NCBI GenBank assembly: GCA_030267565.1 | Contig: BRXU01000008.1 | Coordinates: forward strand, 2,046,001-2,110,000 | DNA: 64,000 bases | Direction of reading: 5' to 3' | DNA from: Pleodorina starrii | Taxonomy: Eukaryota; Chlorophyta; Chlorophyceae; Chlamydomonadales; Volvocaceae | Shown: in pieces, positions 22,801-33,797 of the stretch | Numbering within the stretch: the first letter of the stretch is position 1 | Layout of the letters: every line of letters begins with the position of its first letter | Program-made: the position numbers and the translations under genes | The notes under the pieces: model-generated | What the model was told of the DNA's origin: nothing | Database searches by the model: none | What the model saw: only the letters and a program-made list of their open reading frames with translations

Positions 22801-25792
22801 GACGGCAGCTGCAGAAGGGCCGCCACGTCTGGCGGGTACCTTGGTTGGGAAGACGGCTTCGGCGCCGCCGCCGCCGCCGCCGCCATTAGCCCTGCCGCTG
22901 CCACCGGCGTCGGCGCCGCCGCCGCTTGCGGGCTGGACTCTGAGGCTGCCGACGTCGCTGACTTGCGGCTGGTGGCCAAGCTGGGCCAAGGCAGCGGCGG
23001 GTGTGTGTTCCTGGGCCAAATGGCGGGCGGGCTGGAGGTGGCGGTGAAACTGCTGGAGCTGCCGAACAGCTTCAACGTCGCGCATTTCGTCGATCAGTTC
23101 TCGCCGGGACCGGCGGCGGGCTCTGGCCGCGCGCGCGGCGGTGGCGGCGGCGGCGGCGGCGGCGGTTCTGTGGATTCGGAGCTTGGGAGCCTCCTGGCTG
23201 CGGAGGCTGCGCGGCAGCAGGTCCGCGCTCGGCGTTGTCTGCTTCAGAGCGCCACCGAGCTGGCCATGCTCACATCCATCAGCCATCCGCACATTGTGCA
23301 GGTGCGTGAGCGGGGGCGGGGAGGTGCGGCTGCGTGCGGGGTGAGTGGGTGCGAGGTGTGTGCGGTGTGGGTGGGTGCGGGTGTGTGTTATTAGGACCAA
23401 AAGAACGGCGCTCTCGGCCATGTCCGCGTGGCGCGAAGAGTACCGGTAACTAGGTAGGAACAAAGAGCAGAAGACATCGAATGTGCTTGTGTGCGTGCGT
23501 GTGCGCGTGCGCGTGCGGGCCGGTTGGGGAAATCGCGGGTGCGAGGGTTGCCGATCGCGCGTCTTTGGGTTTTCGCGGCCGCGGATGGCTGCGTGAGAGG
23601 GGCGATGTGGGTTGGTCGCGGCGGGGTACGGCACGACGTGGACGGCCGCCGGTGTTTGCCTGCACGCGGGTATGGATGTTGGGGTCGCCGCGCGCCGACG
23701 GGCCCGGCACGCTAGAGCCGCGCCAACTGCTATAGACAGTCACGAAGTGACGCTGCTTTCTTGTTGGTTGCGCTTGACCGAGTGCTGTTGACACCGAAGC
23801 GGCCGGCACCCGGCCCGCGAGCCCCAGCCGCCATCGCACGGTTGTGCGGTCGTGCGCTTCACACAAGTCGACAAGTGACGTAGTCGAAAATGTACTGCAG
23901 GTGTACGGCATCTGTGCGAATGTGGTGCTGGAGACCCGTGCCGCGCCCGACGGGGGCCCTCCGACCTACCGGCTGCGACACCGCGCGGAGCTGTTTGACG
24001 AGGAGGAGGAGGAGGAGGAGGAGGAGGAGGCGGGGACGGGGGCCGACTGCGACAAACGGCGTGCGGGTGCGTGGCTCCAGACACAGGGTGAAGGGAGGAG
24101 GAGCGAGGGATTGTGCGAGGCCGGTGTTGGCACGTGCTTGCTGCCTCCTCCTGTGTGCAGATTGTGGAGCGAATGCCGCGTGAGGCTCGGCACACGCCTC
24201 CCTTTCCCACACGGTCCGCCCTCAACCCTCCCAAGACCAGCTCCTCCCTTCCACCCGCCATTCCACTCGCACCATGGGCCGCCTCCTTCTGTCCGCCCAT
24301 GCTCTTTCCGCCCTTTCCCCCGACCATGGCGCCTTCCTTCCCCGCCCGCCCTTGCCCCCACCCGTGAACGGCCGGAGCCGTTCACGGGCTCCGGCCTACC
24401 GGTATAAGTGGATAACCCCCGCGGCCCGCCCTTGCCCCCCCCCCCCACCTCCACTTTCCCAGCAGACTATTCCAACGTGTGCAGCGCCGTCTGCATGACT
24501 CTCTGCGACCTGGGCTCGCTGGCTACCGCCCTGACACGGCCGGGCTTCCCGAACCGCTTAGGGGCCGCCTCCCCCGCCGCAGCCGCAGCCGCAGCCGTCT
24601 CGACCCACGGGTCGCTCCAAGCGGTCAAGGCCTCGGCGGCGGCAGCGGCGGCGGCGGCGACGGCGCCATCAGCGGCGGATGTCAACAGCCTGGCCTTTGG
24701 CGCCTCCATCCTGAAGCACATGCGGGTGAGTGCGTACTGTTGTGTGGTACCTCGTTACGGTGGTCACCTCCTTTCATTACCACTCAATCGTTACCCCACC
24801 CTGTTCCGCCCTCCTCCCTTGTGTCCGCTTCTCGCCCCCAGTCGGTGTACCTGACGCTCCTGGAGGTGGCGCTGGCGCTGAGGTACCTTCACGGCCGGCA
24901 CATCGTGCACAGGGGTAGGTGGATGGGGTAAGGTAGCTAGGGGCGGCGGAGGGGGCAGGCAGGGCGGGAGGGGGAGGCGCGTGGCCTGCGCGTGCGCGCT
25001 CCGGCTTGCGGCTGCGGCCTGCCTCATGTCAGCCGCGCTGCAGCCTAGAGACCCTCTCGAACGAGCTACCGCCACAACCGCATCCAACAATGCCCGCCTG
25101 CGCTGCGTAATGCCTCAACGCACCTCCTCGTCCTCCACCGTCATCGGAGCCCTTCCTCCCTCCCTCCCGCCACCGCCACCGCGCCACGCCGACCCCACCC
25201 GGCCCCCATCCGGCCCCCATCCGGCCTCCCATGGCACACTGCAGACCTCAAGCCCGGCAACATCCTGCTCAAGTCGCGCACCCCCACCCCGGGAGACCCG
25301 CGCGGCTTCACCACCAAGCTCGCCGACTTTGGGTTGGCGCTGGTGCTGGACCGAGAGGGGGAGCAGCAGAGCGGCAGCGACCTCAGCCGCCAGAACCACA
25401 CGCAGCAGCAGCAGCAGCAGCCGCCAGCGGCGGGGGTAGGCCCGGCCGGCTACAGTGGGCCGGCTACAGGGCTGCTGGGGCACGGGGAGGCCTGCTCCGC
25501 CCCCGCTGCTGCTGGCCGCTACGCGCTGCCCGACCAGGCGTGCGGCACGTAGGTGGTTAATAAGTAGGCGTGAGCGAGCACCCAAGGGTGATGCTGTTTA
25601 GAGTCGGTTACCGGTACTTCTCACTGTCGGGTCGGGTCGGGTCGGGTCGGGCTCTCGCTAGCGTGTCACACCACCGAAAGGGTTGATGAAGGTGAACCGC
25701 AGCAGCTAGCGAAGTAACCGAGGCGAAGGGTGGAGGGCCGGGGTAGCGGACGGGCTTTCCTTTGGGGCTTCGAGCGCAATAATCAAGGGGCC

Positions 25793-25825
<33 letters not shown>

Positions 25826-27358
25826 CTGGGGATGGACGAACGGAAGAGGGAGCGAAGGGAGGCGAGGTGCAGCCGGGCCCGTCCCAGTAGTGGGCGCTCA
25901 CCGGGCACGTAGCCAAGCCAGACAACCCCCATTGCGTGCGTACACGATCGCGTCAGGTGGCTCGCCCGACACACACATACACACGAACAGTCCTCACGCA
26001 CGCACCCCCACAAGCCCCCCAGCGGCAGCTGCTGGATGGCTGGGCTGGCGCATCCTACCCAGCCAGCAGATACGTGAAGCAATGTGTGTGTACCACCGAG
26101 TCTCCGAGCCCCGTGTCCCCTACGCACCGTCGTCCCCGCGGCCCCGCCTACTCCGCCCCCCTCCATCTCGCTACCTCCCCTCCCCCTCCATCTCGCTCCT
26201 TCCCTGCTGCCCCCCTCCACGCATGCATGTCGCTGCAGAGTGGACCACATGGCGCCCGAGGCGTGCCGGGGGAAGGGTAGGTCGGTCGGTGGCACTGATG
26301 CATGCATGTGCAGTTGGTTGCATGCGTGGTGGGGTTGGGATCGGATGTGTATCGGGTGGGGGTGTGTGGTGGATGGTGGATGGATCATGGTTGGCTGGGG
26401 TTCTGATGGGATGGAGCAGATGATGCGGTGGGCTGCAGCCGGTTGGATCAATGCGCGACGATCGGTCGGGGTAAGCGGCGTAAGCGGGTAAGCGGGGTAA
26501 GCGGCGTAAGCGGGTAAGCGGGTAAGCGACGATCGGTCGGGGCAATGTGCATACGTACATGGCACGTGTGTATATGTGCCCGCCGTACGTATAACTGGAT
26601 GGCAGTTATCTGGGGGGCAGCCCTGCTGGGGAATGAGGAACCGCGAAGACGATGCCCGCGCACAGGCAGGGGCCATGCAGGTGGCAGACAGAGGCACAGG
26701 GCCCAGCCAGGTTTGTGGCCCCCCTCACCCGCTTTGCCCCTCTATCTCCCATCCCTCGCTCTGTTCCATCTCTCGCCGCCATGCCGGCGGCACACCCACA
26801 CCCACACCCACACCCCTACGCCTGCCCGCCTGCCTGCCTGCAGGGTCCCGGCTGACCGCCGCGGTGGATGTGTACAGCTTTGGTGTGGTGATGCTCGAGG
26901 CGGTGACCGCGGGCAGGCGGCCGTACGGCGCAATGCCGGCAGAGCGGATTGCGCGGCTGGTGGTGGCGGGGACGCGGCCGATCTTCCCTGCCTGGGTGCC
27001 GCAGCAGTTCAGGTGCGTAGGTGGGGACGGCGGGGGGGAGGGGGCAAGGGACGGGACGCAGCAAGCAGGGTCTGTTGTTGTAGGCGTAACAGGGCTGAAC
27101 TCGTCGGCAGGCATTGCATTGCATTGCATCTCTCGAGAGACCACATGGCATGCGTAATACCACTGCCGTATTATTACGCCTACGCGCCTACCTAGATAGC
27201 CTGTATCTACACATTCAGCTGCGTATGCTGCCTCTTTGTCTCCTTCGCCGCAGCGAAGGAGACGAGCCTCGTTGCGCGCGGCTCGTCAATTTTACCCCTT
27301 GCTGCGTGGTCCCCCACAACAAACCAACACCACCATGCATTCTTCGGGCCTTCTGGGG

Positions 27359-27426
<68 letters not shown>

Positions 27427-27565
27427 CCCCAGGTCCCTAGCTGAGGCCTGCTGGGCGGCCGACCCGGCTCAGCGCCCCACCGCCGCCCAGTTGGTGGTGG
27501 CGCTGAGGCAGCAGCTGCAGCGCTACCCGCCGCCCACCACACCGCCGCCAGCAGTGACAAGCTGA
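16868..27565 (+). CDS. Raf/TKL-like protein kinase with GAF-like N-terminal region, 14 exons, about 1600 aa
   Basis: Probable signalling Ser/Thr kinase. Exons: 16868-17020, 17047-17204, 17300-18118, 18669-19050, 19252-19581, 21096-22423, 22815-23301, 23901-24066, 24463-24725, 24842-24914, 25245-25548, 26239-26276, 26844-27012 and 27433-27565. Phases match throughout and the total is divisible by three; the exon 9 start could instead be 24466. The N-terminus is Cys-rich (LRCCFRC). Exon 3 has a GAF-like stretch (TVAVVPLSCGTGCFGALLL). Exon 6 is about 440 residues of Ala/Gly-rich sequence. Kinase motifs: LGQGSGGCV (1113-1121), AVK with Lys1135, HRDLKPGN with Asp1387, DFG (1414-1416), GTVDHMAPE ending at Glu1495, DVYSFGVVMLE and CWAADPAQRP. 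The DFG-to-APE segment is about 80 residues, roughly double the norm, with a poly-Gln insert. A run of Glu sits in exon 8. The ligand and target are unknown. Confidence 0.85.
19983..20016 (+). repeat. 34-bp intronic direct repeat, copy 1
   Basis: Begins CGTTTACGGGCTCCGG and ends TACGTGGATAACCC. Identical to 21057-21090 and related to 24379-24417. All three lie in introns of the large kinase, and this copy is followed by an acceptor-like CCCGCAG. Confidence 0.9.
20051..20569 (+). repeat. Minisatellite, about 20 copies of a 22-28 bp unit
   Basis: Units read GCATATCACTCCCTGAC plus a C-run of 5-12 nt, in kinase intron 5 (19582-21095). The first unit at 20053-20067 reads GGAGCACATCACTCC after TATATAAA, which matches the dispersed hairpin motif. 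The array therefore looks like an expansion of one copy of that motif. The units are not separated by distinct spacers. Confidence 0.92.
21057..21090 (+). repeat. 34-bp intronic direct repeat, copy 2, abutting a splice acceptor
   Basis: Perfect copy of 19983-20016, 1,074 bp downstream. It ends 5 nt before exon 6 of the kinase (21096), so it supplies the sequence just upstream of the AG acceptor. Confidence 0.9.
24364..24417 (+). repeat. Third, diverged copy of the 34-bp repeat with an attached palindrome
   Basis: 24379-24417 matches the 34-bp repeat apart from a few changes and a 5-nt insertion that creates TACCGGTA. Directly upstream, GTGAACGG (24364-24371) is inverted as CCGTTCAC (24378-24385). 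It lies in the intron 45 nt before kinase exon 9. Confidence 0.8.
27355..27429 (+). repeat. CCTG tetranucleotide array at the last splice acceptor of the kinase
   Basis: About 18 uninterrupted TGCC/CCTG units fill the end of the last intron and run into the acceptor CCCCAG before exon 14 (27433). The array takes the place of the usual polypyrimidine tract. A shorter CCTG run also precedes exon 13 (about 26823-26842). Confidence 0.9.
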
Positions 27566-30500
27566 TGATCGACGCAATCACACACATACACACACACCCC
27601 AAAGGTCGGTATGGTAGGTGCATGGAGCAAAAATAGGGCAAGCAACGCAGCCACCCACTAACCTAACAAAAGCAGGAGAGAGAGAGATCGTGGCTGGGCG
27701 ATGCCCGCCGTCAACAGCTGTCTAGCTACGCTATAGCGGTGTACGTAACTAGCGGTGTCGTCAGTTCCGGAAATGGTCCGTCGCCGCCAGAAGTCACGTA
27801 CGTCGACTGCAGCGGCAGGAGCGAGCGGGCAGCAAGCGGCAAGTGGTGGCGAGCGAGTATGGGCGACGATGGTGATGGTGATGGCGATGATGATGGCTTG
27901 TGGCAGCGGTCGGTGGCGGTGACATACATGCAGCATTCATGTATGTGTGGATGGGCCGGATTGCGCTATGGCTGGATGGGTTAGTTCATTGGGCGAATGC
28001 ACCAATCAATCGCACAGATGGATGCTGCTGCTGAGCGGAGCAGCAGGAAGGTATGCACGTCGCACGAAAAGCAACGAACGAAGGCAGCGCCACCATGTAT
28101 AGGCACCTGTGGGTGGATGGATGCATGGATGGATGGATGGTCGGCAATCAGCAGGCGCTGAAGTGTGCGTGGATGTGCGTGCCGCTGCGCACAGTGCGTA
28201 CGTGGAGAGCAGGCCAGCCGGCGCGAAGAGCAGCAAACTGGGTATGCGTGCGGTAGCGCTGTTACTGCGTGTGCGGCCAATCAGCACGCATGCAGCGGGG
28301 CCGTAATCACTACCATATTGCTGAAGCGATCGATCGAGGTGCGTGCGTGCGGCGCTGTCGAGAGAGCTGTATACTGTGTACACATACAGGGGCCATGCAT
28401 CTAGATACACACGGGCCTGCTGTATGTGGGAAAGCACGCACTTTCCCTGCTGATTGTTTGTTGGTCCTCTGTGATAGGTTACGGTATGTATCATGCATGG
28501 GTTTGCAGCAGCCAGCCGGTGGGTGGGTACAGAAAGGCAGTTGCGGCGCGTGGCCGGCATGGGCGGATGTATGGTAGCTACCTACCGGGTTGCGTGTGGA
28601 CTCCGGATGTATGTATGGCGCTATGGAAGTGGTGTGGGTAGGTGTATGTCTGAAGGCAGTGCGTGGTGGCGGCAGCGACGGCAGCTGCGAAGGTTTCTTG
28701 CTTTATGTTGGCTACATAACCTTTGGGTTATGGAGGTTGTGGTGGTGCGTGGTGGTGGTGGTGGTGGTGCGTGATGCGTGGTGGTGTCAGATGATGAGCC
28801 TCGCTGGCCTCTACCTGTACGTGCAGCAGTTGTATTCATCTGGACGGGTTTCGGGGCTGGACTGACGGACGGATGAGGCATCCGCTTGGGTTGCGTGCAG
28901 CTTGAGATGTAGGGAGGGAGGGAGGGAGGGAGGGAGGGAGGGAGGGAGGGAGGGAGGGAGGGAGGGAGGGAGGGAGGGAGGGAGGGAGGGGTGTACTCGA
29001 TTGCTTGCGGGGGAGGAGGGAGGGAGGGAGGCGCAGGTCGATTCACTGCTGCTGCATGGGGCGGGTTCATCGTGTGCAGGTGACTACGTACGCTACGTAT
29101 ATCAATTAGTATATATATATGCAAAGCGATAGCTAGTATAGGATATGGGCGGGCGTCGCCGATCGAGCAGAGTTGTGCTCCCAAGCAAGCAAGTAGACGG
29201 ATACGGATACGGATATATGATGAGGGCCGAGGGTTGATGGCGCGCGAAGGAGGCATCGCGATCGCCGGCTTCGGCCGGCTGGCTGTGCATGACGTGAATG
29301 CTCCTACCATACCCTTCTCTATATATCTTTTGTATGTGCGCATGTGCGCATGTGCGCGTGTTTGCACTTCGTTCAGTGCAAATGTGTGCATACCGGTACG
29401 CATACATTTGTTGAACGAACGAACGAACGAACGTTGAGCGCAGCAGACTGTGCGTGCGTGTGTGCGTGCCTGTGTACGCGCGCACGACCCGCCGTCCTTG
29501 CTCGCTTCGTTATTACGTGCCTACCTCGAACAACGAAACTGTTCCAACGGCGCGCAGTTGATTCGGAACGAACAGATCTCATCACTGTGCTTGGACTTAT
29601 GGACTTCAATCTGCCGGCGCGCGTGCGTACGTCTCCCACACATACCTGGCATGGCGCAGGCAGGTGTGCGTGCCTGTCTGCATGGATGGATGGATGGGTG
29701 GATGGATGGATGGATGGATGGGTCATCAGGGCGGCGGGATGCACGGTCACCATGCATGAAGTAAGTGGGCAGCCAGCAAGCGGCCCGCCCACATACGTAC
29801 ATGCATGGATGGGTTCGTCTATTTGGGTTAGTTGATGAGCGGCTTGGCATACATGGCAAAGCGTGCGTGTGTGTGTGTGTGTTCCAGTGGGACCGGCGGG
29901 ATGGACGTACGGGGCCGACACGCACACGTCTCTGTCTAACTGCTGCTGATCGGTTGCTTGTGAGCCGAGTATGCGCGGGCAGCGATTTGATGTCTACGGT
30001 ATCTCGGGAGGCCGTCCACCATTTGCTGGCTTTATTTGCTGCTGCTGTGAGATCTATCCCAGCAGCAGTGATGGACGGAGTCGATGAGGATGTGCGCGCG
30101 CGTCGATGTGTGTGTGCGTGCGTGTGTGTGTGCACGTGCGTGTATGTGCGGCTGGCAGGCAGCAGCTTCCTATCGATCGGCTGCTGGCTGTATTTGCAGC
30201 ACATGCACATGCAGCAGATAGCAGTGGATGCAGTGGCGCGCTTCGTTGCGATGATGGTCCGGCGGGTCTAGATGTCTGCTGTTGATTGGTTGGCCGTATC
30301 GTGCCTGCCTGCTGTAGGCGGATACGTAGCTTGCTTGGCCAATGCAACAAACTCCGAGAGCGAGGCTCCTGCTGCCTGCCTGGAGAGCCGCACCCGCCGC
30401 CATCCAAAATACCTCTTCCTCGCTCCTCTGCGCGCTTACGCGTTATAATGTTTCATGCTTTTACCTGGATTGCTTACTAAAACGACAGGCCGATTGATGA

Positions 30501-33500
30501 ACTGTAGGTGCGTGTGGTGATGAACTGTATGTATGTGCGTGTCAAGAGGTATGAATGGTTGACGAGCTGATGTGATGGATGTACGCACGCACGGGGGCGA
30601 AACAACATCCGTCAAACGCACACGCACGTTTACTGCTCTTTTGCTCGCTGTATTTGGACGCAATGTGACGATCTGACCGACTGACCGAGCGACTTGCGTC
30701 GCGCTCTATCTGCGGAACGGATGGCCGGAGGTGCCGTATGTATGTACACGCACCTGGCGCCATCCATCCATCGCTGGTACGGCGGCGGGCGCTGCTGTTG
30801 GATGCATGGGCGGCGGTCTTTGTATGTTGCGCGCGCGAGGACGGAGAAGTGTTTCGTGTGCATGTACATGCGTGCGTGTATGCATGTATGCAGGCAGGCG
30901 CAGGATTATCGGCGGCTGGAACGAAGGCGTGTGTGCTATGTGGTGGGGATTGGGGATTGACACGCACGCCCTGAATTCGCAGCCCGCCCGGCGCGCGCCT
31001 ACGTAGCCCCGGGTGGGGAAAGGACCTGCAAGTAAGCAACGCCCCAGACCAGACCAGACCAGGGGCTGGTGACGGCGGGGTTGCAGGAGTGTGGCGTGGG
31101 GCCACGTGAGCGAGGAGCTGTGCGGGCGTACCGTATTTGTGAGCGAGTAGTGCTCAAGTGCGTGGATGGCTGGGTAATGTGATCAAAGGCAGGAATGCGA
31201 GCTCGTCTCATATATATGGTAGGCGAAACGAGAGCTGTTGCTTGATTGTCAGCACATGTGGACATTGGCGTGCGCGCGTAAGGTGGTACGGTATACGGCG
31301 GTGTGTGCATGTATATGCGGGCGGAGAAAGGCCACGCAGTGCATGCTCTGCGCAGAGCGAGTAGATAGTGTATGTAGCCAAGGAAGGTCGCCATGCGTGG
31401 TGAGTTGTGAACACGACGGACGGGTTGGTGTTTGTGTTGGGTTGGGTTAGAAGAGCTGTCGTGGGTGGGTGGGGTTGGCGGTGACCTGTCGTACGTACGT
31501 GCACATGCCAACGTGGCTGGTGATAGATGCCAGACGAGCGGACGGAGAGGATATCGCTCGATCGATGGACGAACTGGTGGCGGCGCGAGATAGCTAGCTA
31601 CAGTGGCTAGCTAAGCGGCGATGGCGAAGGCCGGCAGCCTCCTACAATACATCGATTGGCGGTTTTACTACAAAGCGTGCAGTTCAGCAAATATGTATAA
31701 TGTATATGGTGTGCGTGCGTGCGTGCGGCTGTTTGCAGGTTGGAACCAGTTTTGATGGCTAGCTATCTAGCGGGGGTGTCTACGTGCGTGCTGCTGCACG
31801 CACGCTGCTGCTTTGGCTTGGGGGTTGATTGGCTTTGTGTGTGTGTGTGCGTGTAACTGCGGTGGGTGCTGGGTGGTGGATGATACCGGTAGATGGATGA
31901 TGGCTGCTGGGTTTGGCGTGTGACGACTGGATAGATGTCTGGGGGCGGCGGCACGCAGCACATACAGCACTTGAGCTCCACGTGAGCTATACTTCAATTT
32001 TGCTCCGTATGTTTTCATTCTTTCCCGCCCGTCGGTGCGTGATGAGAGGAGAGATCCAGTGGGGTCTCTGCATATATACCGCAAGTATGGAGACGCGCAC
32101 GCACGCTGCGATGTGCGGCTGGTAGATCTGGGGGGGGGCGGGCCGCGCGCGGGCGGGGGAGCTCCTGATGATGCGCGCCGATATCGATCCCTCTTGCACC
32201 ACACACCCTTCCTCTTCCTCTCCCCTTTGCTCCTTCTTTGCGCCGGAATCGGATCTACGGTATCCCGTTGCCGTCCGCAGTTGCTGGACGCTGCTGGTTT
32301 CGGAGGAGCTGTATGTACGGCGGGGGCGTAGGGCGGGTTTCCCGCCCACCGTGTCCCCCCGCGTCCCTCGCGCGCATACCTGCCTTGCACCTCCGCCGGG
32401 CTCCGCCCACAGGCTCCTCAGCTCCGGGCCCCGATTGGAGCGCTTTGCGAGTTTTTTTGTTGCAGTCGTAAGCGAACCGCGCGCTTCCGACGGTTTGCGG
32501 TCATGTGTTCGTTGGCCTCGCTCGCTCGCTCGTGGACTGGACTTGAACGCATGTCATGAAGCGAGTCGTTCTTGTTACCGGTATTATTATTATTATTACT
32601 ACTACTACCGGTATGTCGATCGGGGGTTCCATAAGGACTTAAGGAGTAGCGCGCTCACGGTACCGCTATGTACATATGTGGGCACGCAGGCGCTTGTTGC
32701 GCATGTCAGGGATGAGGGAGCGAGCAATGGGCTTGCAATGGTCCAACACACGCGCAGTCGGTGTATCGACATACCATGAAACGGACGTGCCTCGCCATCC
32801 GCTGCCGAGGCCCCGGCGCCTCTGCCGGCGGAACCGCGGGACAGCAGTACGTGTGCAGCAGCAGGGAGCGCCCCCGCCCTGCTGGGTCCCGCCGAACCGC
32901 ACCCGCCGCGCCGAATCTCCCACCCAGCCAGCCAGCCGGCCAGCCAGCCACCCGGGAATGCGTGCGAGGCCAGCGAGCAAGTTACATCCACCAACAGCAG
33001 TGGCTCATGCGGCGTGAACCGGCAACAGCTGGCCGCGCTCCGTCGTCCCACGATGAGCGAGATGGAAAACAGATTGCTCCCACGGCAGTCTTCTCCCGCC
33101 GCCCCATCCGACCCGCGCCGCACCCTCCGCCTCTGTTCTCGAGAGGAATGAGCAGCCAGGATCAGTCGAGTGGAGCGGAACGGGGCGGAGCGCTAGCTCC
33201 GAAGTTGACCTGGAAGGAGCTTTGGATTTGTGCATGTTCCAGCATCCGAAGAAGTGGTGCACACTGCATCAGCCGCGACGCAGCAGACGCGCGCGGTGCA
33301 TCATCGCAGCAGAAAAACGCTTGCGCTTCTTGCACGGAACTTGAACAACCCGGCACCCGGCTCGGAGTTCATTGCGGCTAACGTCAGTACATTACGATGC
33401 AACCGCTGTGGAATAAAACTCTGGTCCTGCTACAACAGCAAGCTCGAAATAAGGAATTGTTAATCTCACGACCAACCACTCAGTTCAACTGCCAACGGCA

Positions 33501-33797
33501 TGCGGTAGTTGCTTTTGCCTCGTTGCCTGGCTTGCCTACTTACCTTCGTTTCCTTCGAGTCAGAGATGTTACGCCGCTCCTGGAACGAATTCTTACGCTT
33601 GACGGAAAGCCAACCGCACCGTTTGCGCAGCCGTCGCGATACAACCATTTCACAAATCACAGTCGCGTCATATGCTTAAACGTAGCATCAAGGTCGTGGA
33701 AATGAATACCGAATAGATATCACGTGGAAGGTTGTGCCGGGTGTTGTGGTGGGCGGCCCTGCTCTCATCGGAGATTTCAGGGCGACAAACGTACAAG
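27566..33797. other. 6.2-kb microsatellite-rich region with no supportable gene
   Basis: No conserved protein, splice-consistent exon series or RNA gene was found on either strand. The DNA is rich in GTGTGC/TGCATG-type runs and short arrays: AGGG x20 (28911-28990), GAAC (about 29405-29428), GGAT (about 29682-29721) and ATT (about 32580-32598). Open frames are short and compositionally odd. The left end should contain the kinase 3' UTR and the right end the METTL5 promoter. A long non-coding transcript cannot be excluded. Confidence 0.55.
28911..28990 (+). repeat. AGGG tetranucleotide array, 20 copies
   Basis: Eighty nucleotides of perfect AGGG repeat in the gene-poor region. The G-runs on the plus strand make it a plausible G-quadruplex former. 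Confidence 0.95.

Noticed and set aside
24158..24178. Possible small exon of the large kinase after a TGTGCAG acceptor
   Set aside because: It would leave phase 2, whereas exon 9 requires phase 1; direct joining of exons 8 and 9 fits.
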